64,000 nucleotides of DNA from Hippasteria phrygiana (taxonomy: Eukaryota; Echinodermata; Asteroidea; Valvatida; Goniasteridae): positions 186,001 to 250,000 of the forward strand of contig JAZGUH010000543.1 in the NCBI GenBank assembly GCA_037893225.1. Direction: 5' to 3'. Of this stretch, positions 24,367 to 38,800 are shown piece after piece (the first letter of the stretch is position 1; each line of letters begins with the position of its first letter). The notes beneath the pieces were generated by a model. That model had not been told where the DNA came from. It did not search any database and saw nothing but the letters and a program-made list of their open reading frames with translations. The translations under genes were made by a program, and so were the position numbers.

Positions 24367-27280
24367 TGCAATTATGAATGAATAAAGCAAGTCCACACCC
24401 CAGGGAATTTGACATGCATGGAGCAATAAATAGACGGTAATATGTACACAGATGTTGGCCGGAAAGAAAATAAACATTGCGAGGTTTGAATTTTCTCCAC
24501 AAGTTTTAACTCTAGGAAGCCGCCGATAATTGCAACATGTAGCGCCAGATCTAAGCTATCCATACATGTCAAAATTACTGCATTCGGTTGATATTTCATG
24601 CAATTATGAATGAGTAAAGCAAGTCCATACCCCAGGGAATTTGACAGGCATGGAGCAATAAATAGAAGGTAATATGCACACAGATGGTGGCCGGGAAGAA
24701 AATAAACATTGCGAGGTTGGAATTTTCTCCACAAGTTTGAACTCTAAGAAGCCGCCGAAAATTGCAACATGTAGCGCCAGATCTAAGCTATCCATACATG
24801 TCAAAATTACTGCATTTGGTTGATATTTCATGCAATTATGAATGAGTAAAGCAAGTCCATACCCCAGGGAATTTGACATGCATGGAGCAATAAATAGACG
24901 GTAATATGCACACAGATGGTGGCCGGGAAGAAAATTAACATTGCGAGGTTTGAATTTTCTCCACAAGTTTGAACTCTAAGAAGCCGCCGATAATTGCAAC
25001 ATGTAGCGCCAGATCTAAGCTATCCATACATGTCAAAAGTACTGCATTTGGTTGATATTTCATGCAATTATGAATGAATAAAGCAAGTACATACCCCAGG
25101 GAATTTGTCAGGCATGGAGCAATAAATAGACGGTAATATGTACACATTTGTTGGCCGTGAAGAAAATAAACATTGCGAGGTTTGAATTTTCTCCACAAGT
25201 TTTAACTCTAGGAAGCCGCCGATGATTGCAACATGTAGCGCCAGATCTAAGCTATCCATACATGTCAAAATTATTGCATTTGGTTGATATTTCATGCAAT
25301 TATGAATGAGTAAAGCAAGTCCATACCCCAGGGAATTTGACAGGCATGGAGCAATAAATAGAAGGTAATATGCACACAGATGGTGGCCGGGAAGAAAATA
25401 AACATTGCGAGGTTGGAATTTTCTCCACAAGTTTGAACTCTAAGAAGCCGCCGAAAATTGCAACATGTAGCGCCAGATCTAAGCTATCCATACATGTCAA
25501 AATTACTGCATTTGGTTGATATTTCATGCAATTATGAATGAGTAAAGCAAGTCCATACCCCAGGGAATTTGACATGCATGGAGCAATAAATAGACGGTAA
25601 TATGTACACAGATGTTGGCCGGAAAGAAAATAAAAATTGCGAGGTTTGAATTTTCTCCACAAGTTTTAACTCTAGGAGGCCGCCGATAATTGCAACATGT
25701 AGCGCCAGATCTAAGCTACCCATACATGTCAAAATTACTGCATTTGGTTGATATTTCATGCAATTATGAATGAGTAAAGCAAGTCCATACCCCAGGGAAT
25801 TTGACAGGCATGGAGCAATAAATTGAAGTTAATAATGCACACAGGTGGTGGCCGGGAAGAAAATAAACATTGCGAGGTTTGAATTTTCTCCACAAGTTTG
25901 AACTCTAAGAAGCCGCCGATAATTGCATCATGTAGCGCCAGATCTAAGCTATCCATACATGTCAAAATTACTGCATTTGGTTGATATTTCATGCAATTAT
26001 GAATGAGTAAAGCAAGTCCATACCCCAGGGAATTTGACATGCATGGAGCAATAAATAGACGGTAATATGTACACAGATGTTGGCCGGAAAGAAAATAAAC
26101 ATTGCGAGGTTTGAATTTTCTCCACAAGTTTTAACTCTAGGAAGCCGCCGATAATTGCAACATGTAGCGCCAGATCTAAGCTATCCATACATGTCAAAAT
26201 TACTGCATTTGGTTGATATTTCATGCAATTATGAATGAGTAAAGCAAGTCCATACCCCAGGGAATTTGACAGGCATGGAGCAATAAATAGACGGTAATAT
26301 GTACACAGATGTTGGCCGGGAAGAAAATAAACATTGCGAGGTTTGAATTTTCTCCACAAGTTTTAACTCTAGGAAGCCGCCGATGATTGCAACATGTAGC
26401 GCCAGATCTAAGCTATCCATACATGTCAAAATTATTGCATTTGGTTGATATTTCATGCAATTATGAATGAATAAAGCAAGTCCACACCCCAGGGAATTTG
26501 ACATGCATGGAGCAATAAATAGACGGTAATATGTACACAGATGTTGGCCGGAAAGAAAATAAACATTGCGAGGTTTGAATTTTCTCCACAAGTTTTAACT
26601 CTAGGAAGCCGCCGATAATTGCAACATGTAGCGCCAGATCTAAGCTATCCATACATGTCAAAATTATTGCATTTGGTTGATATTTCATGCAATTATGAAT
26701 GAATAAAGCAAGTCCACACCCCAGGGAATTTGACATGCATGGAGCAATAAATAGACGGTAATATGTACACAGATGTTGGCCGGAAAGAAAATAAACATTG
26801 CGAGGTTTGAATTTTCTCCACAAGTTTTAACTCTAGGAAGCCGCCGATAATTGCAACATGTAGCGCCAGATCTAAGCTATCCATACATGTCAAAATTACT
26901 GCATTTGGTTGATATTTCATGCAATTATGAATGAGTAAAGCAAGTCCATACCCCAGGGAATTTGACAGGCATGGAGCAATAAATAGAAGGTAATATGCAC
27001 ACAGATGGTGGCCGGGAAGAAAATAAACATTGCGAGGTTGGAATTTTCTCCACAAGTTTGAACTCTAAGAAGCCGCCGAAAATTGCAACATGTAGCGCCA
27101 GATCTAAGCTATCCATACATGTCAAAATTACTGCATTTGGTTGATATTTCATGCAATTATGAATGAGTAAAGCAAGTCCATACCCCAGGGAATTTGACAT
27201 GCATGGAGCAATAAATAGACGGTAATATGCACACAGATGGTGGCCGGGAAGAAAATAAACATTGCGAGGTTTGAATTTTC
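22741..27280. repeat. 10-monomer tandem duplication (2,321 bp)
   Basis: Monomers across about 22.74-24.96 kb and 25.06-27.28 kb correspond one for one at an offset of 2,321 bp (10 units plus one inserted base). Both copies contain the rare complex-insertion monomer (23502-23516 and 25823-25837) and the AAAAATTGCG variant just before it. The first copy has a private T-to-C near 24585. The unit at 24830-25061 between them is a hybrid joint. Confidence 0.85.
24830..25061. repeat. Monomer at a recombination joint (breakpoint about 25039-25078)
   Basis: This unit has the AAAATTAAC change (T at 107) and the AAAAGTACTG change (G at 210). In its three other occurrences (near 9.1, 13.8 and 27.7 kb) such a unit is followed by the position-35 marker monomer. 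Here it is followed by a unit with GAATGAATAAAG and AAGTACATACC, a type that elsewhere follows other monomers. The switch lies between position 210 of this unit and position 17 of the next. Confidence 0.75.
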
Positions 27281-28989
27281 TCCACAAGTTTGAACTCTAA
27301 GAAGCCGCCGATAATTGCAACATGTAGCGCCAGATCTAAGCTATCCATACATGTCAAAATTACTGAATTTGGTTGATATTTCATGCAATTATGAATGAGT
27401 AAAGCAAGTCCATACCCCAGGGAATTTGACATGCATGGAGCAATAAATAGACGGTAATATGTACACAGATGTTGGCCGGAAAGAAACTAAACATTGCGAG
27501 GTTTGAATTTTCTCCACAAGTTTTAACTCTAGGAGGCCGCCGATAATTGCAACATGTAGCGCCAGATCTAAGCTATCCATACATGTCAAAATTACTGCAT
27601 TTGGTTGATATTTCATGCAATTATGAATGAGTAAAGCAAGTCCATACCCCAGGGAATTTGACATGCATGGAGCAATAAATAGACGGTAATATGCACACAG
27701 ATGGTGGCCGGGAAGAAAATTAACATTGCGAGGTTTGAATTTTCTCCACAAGTTTGAACTCTAAGAAGCCGCCGATAATTGCAACATGTAGCGCCAGATC
27801 TAAGCTATCCATACATGTCAAAAGTACTGCATTTGGTTGATATTTCATGCAATTATGAATGAGTAAAGCAAGTCCATACCACAGGGAATTTGACATGCAT
27901 GGAGCAATAAATAGACGGTAATATGTACACATTTGTTGGCCGTGAAGAAAATAAACATTGCGAGGTTTGAATTTTCTCCACAAGTTTGAACTCTAGGAAG
28001 CCGCCGATAATTGCATCATGTAGCGCTAGATCTAAGCTATACATACATGTCAAAATTACTGCATTTGGTTGATATTTCATGCAATTATGAAAGAGTAAAG
28101 CAAGTCCATACCCCAGGGAATTTGACATGCATGGAGCAATAAATAGACGGTAATATGTACACAGATGTTGGCCGGAAAGAAACTAAACATTGCGAGGTTT
28201 GAATTTTCTCCACAAGTTTTAACTCTAGGAGGCCGCCGATAATTGCAACATGTAGCGCCAGATCTAAGCTACCCATACATGTCAAAATTACTGCATTTGG
28301 TTGATATTTTATGCAATTATGAATGAGTAAAGCAAGTCCATACCCCAGGGAATTTGACAGGCATGGAGCAATAAATAGACGGTAATATGTACACAGATGT
28401 TGGCCGGGAAGAAAATAAACATTGCGAGGTTTGAATTTTCTCCACAAGTTTTAACTCTAGGAAGCCGCCGATGATTGCAACATGTAGCGCCAGATCTAAG
28501 CTATCCATACATGTCAAAATTATTGCATTTGGTTGATATTTCATGCAATTATGAATGAATAAAGCAAGTCCACACCCCAGGGAATTTGACATGCATGGAG
28601 CAATAAATAGACGGTAATATGTACACAGATGTTGGCCGGAAAGAAAATAAACATTGCGAGGTTTGAATTTTCTCCTCAAGTGTTAACTCTAAGAAGCCGC
28701 CGATGATTGCAACATGTAGCGCCAGATCTAAGCTATCCATACATGTCAAAATTACTGAATTTGGTTGATATTTCATGCAATTATGAATGAGTAAAGCAAG
28801 TCCATACCCCAGGGAATTTGACATGCATGGAGCAATAAATAGACGGTAATATGTACACAGATGTTGGCCGGAAAGAAACTAAACATTGCGAGGTTTGAAT
28901 TTTCTCCACAAGTTTTAACTCTAGGAGGCCGCCGATAATTGCAACATGTAGCGCCAGATCTAAGCTATCCATACATGTCAAAATTACTG

Positions 28990-31900
28990 CATTTGGTTGA
29001 TATTTCATGCAATTATGAATGAGTAAAGCAAGTCCATACCCCAGGGAATTTGACATGCATGGAGCAATAAATAGACGGTAATATGTACACATTTGTTGGC
29101 CGTGAAGAAAATAAACATTGCGAGGTTTGAATTTTCTCCACAAGTTTGAACTCTAAGAAGCCGCCGATAATTGCAACATGTAGCGCCAGATCTAAGCTAT
29201 CCATACATGTCAAAAGTACTGAATTTTTGTTGATATTTCATGCAATTATGAATGAGTAAAGCAAGTCCATACCCCAGGGAATTTGACATGCATGGAGCAA
29301 TAAATAGACGGTAATATGTACACAGATGTTGGCCGGAAAGAAACTAAACATTGCGAGGTTTGAATTTTCTCCACAAGTTTTAACTCTAGGAGGCCGCCGG
29401 TAATTGCAACATGTAGCGCCAGATCTAAGCTATCCATACATGTCAAAATTACTGCATTTGGTTGATATTTCATGCAATTATGAATGAATAAAGCAAGTAC
29501 ATACCCCAGGGAATTTGACATGCATGGAGCAATAAATAGACGGTAATATGTACATAGATGTTGGCCGGAAAGAAAATAAACATTGCGAGGTTTGAATTTT
29601 CTCCACAAGTTTTAACTCTAGGAGGCCGCCGATAATTGCAACATGTAGCGCCAGATCTAAGCTATCCATACATGTCAAAATTACTGCATTTGGTTGATAT
29701 TTCATGCAATTATGAATGAGTAAAGCAAGTCCATACCCCAGGGAATTTGACATGCATGGAGCAATAAATAGACGGTAATATGTACACATTTGTTGGCCGT
29801 GAAGAAAATAAACATTGCGAGGTTTGAATTTTCTCCACAAGTTTGAACTCTAAGAAGCCGCCGATAATTGCAACATGTAGCGCCAGATCTAAGCTATCCA
29901 TACATGTCAAAAGTACTGAATTTTTGTTGATATTTCATGCAATTATGAATGAGTAAAGCAAGTCCATACCCCAGGGAATTTGACATGCATGGAGCAATAA
30001 ATAGACGGTAATATGTACACAGATGTTGGCCGGAAAGAAACTAAACATTGCGAGGTTTGAATTTTCTCCACAAGTTTTAACTCTAGGAGGCCGCCGGTAA
30101 TTGCAACATGTAGCGCCAGATCTAAGCTATCCATACATGTCAAAATTACTGCATTTGGTTGATATTTCATGCAATTATGAATGAATAAAGCAAGTACATA
30201 CCCCAGGGAATTTGACATGCATGGAGCAATAAATAGACGGTAATATGTACATAGATGTTGGCCGGAAAGAAAATAAACATTGCGAGGTTTGAATTTTCTC
30301 CTCAAGTGTTAACTCTAAGAAGCCGCCGATGATTGCAACATGTAGCGCCAGATCTAAGCTATACATACATGTCAAAATTACTGCATTTTGTTGATATTTC
30401 ATGCAATTATGAATGAGTAAAGCAAGTCCATACCCCAAGGAATTTGACATGCATGGAGCAATAAATAGACGGTAATATGTACACAGATGTTGGCCGGAAA
30501 GAAAATAAACATTGCGAGGTTTGAATTTTCTCCACAAGTTTGAACTCTAGGAAGCCGCCGATAATTGCAACATGTAGCGCCAGATCTAAGCTATCCATAC
30601 ATGTCAAAATTACTGCATTTGGTTGATATTTCATGCAATTATGAATGAGTAAAGCAAGTCCATACCCCAGGGAATTTGACATGCATGGAGCAATAAATAG
30701 ACGGTAATATGTACACATTTGTTGGCCGTGAAGAAAATAAACATTGCGAGGTTTGAATTTTCTCCACAAGTTTGAACTCTAAGAAGCCGCCGATAATTGC
30801 AACATGTAGCGCCAGATCTAAGCTATCCATACATGTCAAAAGTACTGAATTTTTGTTGATATTTCATGCAATTATGAATGAGTAAAGCAAGTCCATACCC
30901 CAGGGAATTTGACATGCATGGAGCAATAAATAGACGGTAATATGTACACAGATGTTGGCCGGAAAGAAACTAAACATTGCGAGGTTTGAATTTTCTCCAC
31001 AAGTTTTAACTCTAGGAGGCCGCCGGTAATTGCAACATGTAGCGCCAGATCTAAGCTATCCATACATGTCAAAATTACTGCATTTGGTTGATATTTCATG
31101 CAATTATGAATGAATAAAGCAAGTACATACCCCAGGGAATTTGACATGCATGGAGCAATAAATAGACGGTAATATGTACATAGATGTTGGCCGGAAAGAA
31201 AATAAACATTGCGAGGTTTGAATTTTCTCCACAAGTTTTAACTCTAGGAGGCCGCCGATAATTGCAACATGTAGCGCCAGATCTAAGCTATCCATACATG
31301 TCAAAATTACTGCATTTGGTTGATATTTCATGCAATTATGAATGAGTAAAGCAAGTCCATACCCCAGGGAATTTGACATGCATGGAGCAATAAATAGACG
31401 GTAATATGTACACATTTGTTGGCCGTGAAGAAAATAAACATTGCGAGGTTTGAATTTTCTCCACAAGTTTGAACTCTAAGAAGCCGCCGATAATTGCAAC
31501 ATGTAGCGCCAGATCTAAGCTATCCATACATGTCAAAAGTACTGAATTTTTGTTGATATTTCATGCAATTATGAATGAGTAAAGCAAGTCCATACCCCAG
31601 GGAATTTGACATGCATGGAGCAATAAATAGACGGTAATATGTACACAGATGTTGGCCGGAAAGAAACTAAACATTGCGAGGTTTGAATTTTCTCCACAAG
31701 TTTTAACTCTAGGAGGCCGCCGGTAATTGCAACATGTAGCGCCAGATCTAAGCTATCCATACATGTCAAAATTACTGCATTTGGTTGATATTTCATGCAA
31801 TTATGAATGAATAAAGCAAGTACATACCCCAGGGAATTTGACATGCATGGAGCAATAAATAGACGGTAATATGTACATAGATGTTGGCCGGAAAGAAAAT

Positions 31901-32276
31901 AAACATTGCGAGGTTTGAATTTTCTCCTCAAGTGTTAACTCTAAGAAGCCGCCGATGATTGCAACATGTAGCGCCAGATCTAAGCTATACATACATGTCA
32001 AAATTACTGCATTTTGTTGATATTTCATGCAATTATGAATGAGTAAAGCAAGTCCATACCCCAAGGAATTTGACATGCATGGAGCAATAAATAGACGGTA
32101 ATATGTACACAGATGTTGGCCGGAAAGAAAATAAACATTGCGAGGTTTGAATTTTCTCCACAAGTTTGAACTCTAGGAAGCCGCCGATAATTGCAACATG
32201 TAGCGCCAGATCTAAGCTATCCATACATGTCAAAATTACTGCATTTGGTTGATATTTCATGCAATTATGAATGAGT
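28990..32276. repeat. 7-monomer tandem duplication (1,626 bp) with a nested 3-monomer repeat
   Basis: About 29.0-30.65 kb and 30.64-32.27 kb match at an offset of 1,626 bp (7 units plus 2 bases). The extra two bases arise because each copy holds two T-insertion monomers (29224 and 29921; 30850 and 31547). Inside each copy a 3-unit segment recurs at 697 bp. This is therefore a duplication of an earlier duplication, and it packs four of the nine T-insertion monomers of the window into about 2.3 kb. Confidence 0.85.
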
Positions 32277-32744
32277 AAAGCAAGTCCATACCCCAGGGAA
32301 TTTGACAGGCATGGAGCAATAAATAGAAGGTAATATGCACACAGATGGTGGCCGGGAAGAAAATAAACATTGCGAGGTTGGAATTTTCTCCACAAGTTTG
32401 AACTCTAAGAAGCCGCCGAAAATTGCAACATGTAGCGCCAGATCTAAGCTATCCATACATGTCAAAATTACTGCATTTGGTTGATATTTCATGCAATTAT
32501 GAATGAGTAAAGCAAGTCCATACCCCAGGGAATTTGACATGCATGGAGCAATAAATAGACGGTAATATGCACACAGATGGTGGCCGGGAAGAAAATAAAC
32601 ATTGCGAGGTTTGAATTTTCTCCACAAGTTTGAACTCTAAGAAGCCGCCGATGATTGCAACATGTAGCGCCAGATCTAAGCTATCCATACATGTCAAAAT
32701 TATTGCATTTGGTTGATATTTCATGCAATTATGAATGAATAAAG

Positions 32745-35700
32745 CAAGTCCACACCCCAGGGAATTTGACATGCATGGAGCAATAAATAGACGGTAATAT
32801 GTACACAGATGTTGGCCGGAAAGAAAATAAACATTGCGAGGTTTGAATTTTCTCCACAAGTTTTAACTCTAGGAAGCCGCCGATAATTGCAACATGTAGC
32901 GCCAGATCTAAGCTATCCATACATGTCAAAATTATTGCATTTGGTTGATATTTCATGCAATTATGAATGAATAAAGCAAGTCCACACCCCAGGGAATTTG
33001 ACATGCATGGAGCAATAAATAGACGGTAATATGTACACAGATGTTGGCCGGAAAGAAAATAAACATTGCGAGGTTTGAATTTTCTCCACAAGTTTTAACT
33101 CTAGGAAGCCGCCGATAATTGCAACATGTAGCGCCAGATCTAAGCTATCCATACATGTCAAAATTACTGCATTTGGTTGATATTTCATGCAATTATGAAT
33201 GAGTAAAGCAAGTCCATACCCCAGGGAATTTGACAGGCATGGAGCAATAAATAGAAGGTAATATGCACACAGATGGTGGCCGGGAAGAAAATAAACATTG
33301 CGAGGTTGGAATTTTCTCCACAAGTTTGAACTCTAAGAAGCCGCCGAAAATTGCAACATGTAGCGCCAGATCTAAGCTATCCATACATGTCAAAATTACT
33401 GAATTTGGTTGATATTTCATGCAATTATGAATGAGTAAAGCAAGTCCATACCCCAGGGAATTTGACATGCATGGAGCAATAAATAGACGGTAATATGTAC
33501 ACATTTGTTGGCCGTGAAGAAAATAAACATTGCGAGGTTTGAATTTTCTCCTCAAGTGTTAACTCTAAGAAGCCGCCGATGATTGCAACATGTAGCGCCA
33601 GATCTAAGCTATCCATACATGTCAAAATTACTGAATTTGGTTGATATTTCATGCAATTATGAATGAGTAAAGCAAGTCCATACCCCAGGGAATTTGACAT
33701 GCATGGAGCAATAAATAGACGGTAATATGTACACAGATGTTGGCCGGAAAGAAACTAAACATTGCGAGGTTTGAATTTTCTCCACAAGTTTTAACTCTAG
33801 GAGGCCGCCGATAATTGCAACATGTAGCGCCAGATCTAAGCTATCCATACATGTCAAAATTACTGCATTTGGTTGATATTTCATGCAATTATGAATGAGT
33901 AAAGCAAGTCCATACCCCAGGGAATTTGACATGCATGGAGCAATAAATAGACGGTAATATGTACACATTTGTTGGCCGTGAAGAAAATAAACATTGCGAG
34001 GTTTGAATTTTCTCCACAAGTTTGAACTCTAAGAAGCCGCCGATAATTGCAACATGTAGCGCCAGATCTAAGCTATCCATACATGTCAAAAGTACTGAAT
34101 TTTTGTTGATATTTCATGTAATTATGAATGAGTAAAGCAAGTCCATACCCCAGGGAATTTGACATGCATGGAGCAATAAATAGACGGTAATATGTACACA
34201 TTTGTTGGCCGTGAAGAAAATAAACATTGCGAGGTTTGAATTTTCTCCACAAGTTTGAACTCTAGGAAGCCGCCGATAATTGCATCATGTAGCGCTAGAT
34301 CTAAGCTATACATACATGTCAAAATTACTGCATTTGGTTGATATTTCATGCAATTATGAAAGAGTAAAGCAAGTCCATACCCCAGGGAATTTGACATGCA
34401 TGGAGCAATAAATAGACGGTAATATGTACATAGATGTTGGCCGGAAAGAAAATAAACATTGCGAGGTTTGAATTTTCTCCTCAAGTGTTAACTCTAAGAA
34501 GCCGCCGATGATTGCAACATGTAGCGCCAGATCTAAGCTATACATACATGTCAAAATTACTGCATTTTGTTGATATTTCATGCAATTATGAATGAGTAAA
34601 GCAAGTCCATACCCCAAGGAATTTGACATGCATGGAGCAATAAATAGACGGTAATATGTACACAGATGTTGGCCGGAAAGAAAATAAACATTGCGAGGTT
34701 TGAATTTTCTCCACAAGTTTTAACTCTAGGAAGCCGCCGATAATTGCAACATGTAGCGCCAGATCTAAGCTATCCATACATGTCAAAATTACTGCATTTG
34801 GTTGATATTTCATGCAATTATGAATGAGTAAAGCAAGTCCATACCCCAGGGAATTTGACAGGCATGGAGCAATAAATAGAAGGTAATATGCACACAGATG
34901 GTGGCCGGGAAGAAAATAAACATTGCGAGGTTTGAATTTTCTCCACAAGTTTTAACTCTAGGAAGCCGCCGATAATTGCAACATGTAGCGCCAGATCTAA
35001 GCTATCCATACATGTCAAAATTACTGCATTTGGTTGATATTTCATGCAATTATGAATGAGTAAAGCAAGTCCATACCCCAGGGAATTTGACAGGCATGGA
35101 GCAATAAATAGAAGGTAATATGCACACAGATGGTGGCCGGGAAGAAAATAAACATTGCGAGGTTGGAATTTTCTCCACAAGTTTGAACTCTAAGAAGCCG
35201 CCGAAAATTGCAACATGTAGCGCCAGATCTAAGCTATCCATACATGTCAAAATTACTGCATTTGGTTGATATTTCATGCAATTATGAATGAGTAAAGCAA
35301 GTCCATACCCCAGGGAATTTGACATGCATGGAGCAATAAATAGACGGTAATATGCACACAGATGGTGGCCGGGAAGAAAATAAACATTGCGAGGTTTGAA
35401 TTTTCTCCACAAGTTTGAACTCTAAGAAGCCGCCGATAATTGCAACATGTAGCGCCAGATCTAAGCTATCCATACATGTCAAAATTACTGCATTTGGTTG
35501 ATATTTCATGCAATTATGAATGAGTAAAGCAAGTCCATACCACAGGGAATTTGACATGCATGGAGCAATAAATAGACGGTAATATGTACACATTTGTTGG
35601 CCGTGAAGAAAATAAACATTGCGAGGTTTGAATTTTCTCCACAAGTTTGAACTCTAGGAAGCCGCCGATAATTGCATCATGTAGCGCTAGATCTAAGCTA

Positions 35701-38700
35701 TACATACATGTCAAAATTACTGCATTTGGTTGATATTTCATGCAATTATGAAAGAGTAAAGCAAGTCCATACCCCAGGGAATTTGACATGCATGGAGCAA
35801 TAAATAGACGGTAATATGTACACAGATGTTGGCCGGAAAGAAAATAAACATTGCGAGGTTTGAATTTTCTCCACAAGTTTTAACTCTAGGAAGCCGCCGA
35901 TAATTGCAACATGTAGCGCCAGATCTAAGCTATCCATACATGTCAAAATTATTGCATTTGGTTGATATTTCATGCAATTATGAATGAATAAAGCAAGTCC
36001 ACACCCCAGGGAATTTGACATGCATGGAGCAATAAATAGACGGTAATATGTACACAGATGTTGGCCGGAAAGAAAATAAACATTGCGAGGTTTGAATTTT
36101 CTCCACAAGTTTTAACTCTAGGAAGCCGCCGATAATTGCAACATGTAGCGCCAGATCTAAGCTATCCATACATGTCAAAATTACTGCATTTGGTTGATAT
36201 TTCATGCAATTATGAATGAGTAAAGCAAGTCCATACCCCAGGGAATTTGACAGGCATGGAGCAATAAATAGAAGGTAATATGCACACAGATGGTGGCCGG
36301 GAAGAAAATAAACATTGCGAGGTTGGAATTTTCTCCACAAGTTTGAACTCTAAGAAGCCGCCGAAAATTGCAACATGTAGCGCCAGATCTAAGCTATCCA
36401 TACATGTCAAAATTACTGAATTTGGTTGATATTTCATGCAATTATGAATGAGTAAAGCAAGTCCATACCCCAGGGAATTTGACATGCATGGAGCAATAAA
36501 TAGACGGTAATATGTACACATTTGTTGGCCGTGAAGAAAATAAACATTGCGAGGTTTGAATTTTCTCCTCAAGTGTTAACTCTAAGAAGCCGCCGATGAT
36601 TGCAACATGTAGCGCCAGATCTAAGCTATCCATACATGTCAAAATTACTGAATTTGGTTGATATTTCATGCAATTATGAATGAGTAAAGCAAGTCCATAC
36701 CCCAGGGAATTTGACATGCATGGAGCAATAAATAGACGGTAATATGTACACAGATGTTGGCCGGAAAGAAACTAAACATTGCGAGGTTTGAATTTTCTCC
36801 ACAAGTTTTAACTCTAGGAGGCCGCCGATAATTGCAACATGTAGCGCCAGATCTAAGCTATCCATACATGTCAAAATTACTGCATTTGGTTGATATTTCA
36901 TGCAATTATGAATGAGTAAAGCAAGTCCATACCCCAGGGAATTTGACATGCATGGAGCAATAAATAGACGGTAATATGTACACATTTGTTGGCCGTGAAG
37001 AAAATAAACATTGCGAGGTTTGAATTTTCTCCACAAGTTTGAACTCTAAGAAGCCGCCGATAATTGCAACATGTAGCGCCAGATCTAAGCTATCCATACA
37101 TGTCAAAAGTACTGAATTTTTGTTGATATTTCATGTAATTATGAATGAGTAAAGCAAGTCCATACCCCAGGGAATTTGACATGCATGGAGCAATAAATAG
37201 ACGGTAATATGTACACATTTGTTGGCCGTGAAGAAAATAAACATTGCGAGGTTTGAATTTTCTCCACAAGTTTGAACTCTAGGAAGCCGCCGATAATTGC
37301 ATCATGTAGCGCTAGATCTAAGCTATACATACATGTCAAAATTACTGCATTTGGTTGATATTTCATGCAATTATGAAAGAGTAAAGCAAGTCCATACCCC
37401 AGGGAATTTGACATGCATGGAGCAATAAATAGACGGTAATATGTACATAGATGTTGGCCGGAAAGAAAATAAACATTGCGAGGTTTGAATTTTCTCCTCA
37501 AGTGTTAACTCTAAGAAGCCGCCGATGATTGCAACATGTAGCGCCAGATCTAAGCTATACATACATGTCAAAATTACTGCATTTTGTTGATATTTCATGC
37601 AATTATGAATGAGTAAAGCAAGTCCATACCCCAAGGAATTTGACATGCATGGAGCAATAAATAGACGGTAATATGTACACAGATGTTGGCCGGAAAGAAA
37701 ATAAACATTGCGAGGTTTGAATTTTCTCCACAAGTTTTAACTCTAGGAAGCCGCCGATAATTGCAACATGTAGCGCCAGATCTAAGCTATCCATACATGT
37801 CAAAATTACTGCATTTGGTTGATATTTCATGCAATTATGAATGAGTAAAGCAAGTCCATACCCCAGGGAATTTGACAGGCATGGAGCAATAAATAGAAGG
37901 TAATATGCACACAGATGGTGGCCGGGAAGAAAATAAACATTGCGAGGTTTGAATTTTCTCCACAAGTTTTAACTCTAGGAAGCCGCCGATAATTGCAACA
38001 TGTAGCGCCAGATCTAAGCTATCCATACATGTCAAAATTACTGCATTTGGTTGATATTTCATGCAATTATGAATGAGTAAAGCAAGTCCATACCCCAGGG
38101 AATTTGACAGGCATGGAGCAATAAATAGAAGGTAATATGCACACAGATGGTGGCCGGGAAGAAAATAAACATTGCGAGGTTGGAATTTTCTCCACAAGTT
38201 TGAACTCTAAGAAGCCGCCGAAAATTGCAACATGTAGCGCCAGATCTAAGCTATCCATACATGTCAAAATTACTGCATTTGGTTGATATTTCATGCAATT
38301 ATGAATGAGTAAAGCAAGTCCATACCCCAGGGAATTTGACATGCATGGAGCAATAAATAGACGGTAATATGCACACAGATGGTGGCCGGGAAGAAAATAA
38401 ACATTGCGAGGTTTGAATTTTCTCCACAAGTTTGAACTCTAAGAAGCCGCCGATAATTGCAACATGTAGCGCCAGATCTAAGCTATCCATACATGTCAAA
38501 ATTACTGCATTTGGTTGATATTTCATGCAATTATGAATGAGTAAAGCAAGTCCATACCACAGGGAATTTGACATGCATGGAGCAATAAATAGACGGTAAT
38601 ATGTACACATTTGTTGGCCGTGAAGAAAATAAACATTGCGAGGTTTGAATTTTCTCCACAAGTTTGAACTCTAGGAAGCCGCCGATAATTGCATCATGTA

Positions 38701-38800
38701 GCGCTAGATCTAAGCTATACATACATGTCAAAATTACTGCATTTGGTTGATATTTCATGCAATTATGAAAGAGTAAAGCAAGTCCATACCCCAGGGAATT
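32745..38800. repeat. 13-monomer tandem duplication (3,017 bp)
   Basis: About 32.75-35.78 kb and 35.76-38.80 kb match unit by unit at an offset of 3,017 bp (13 units plus 1). Both copies share a C-to-T at monomer position 4 (reading TTTCATGTAATT, near 34119 and 37136) that I see nowhere else in the window, together with T-insertion monomers at 34100 and 37117. A shared private base in register is strong evidence for one recent duplication event. Confidence 0.9.
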
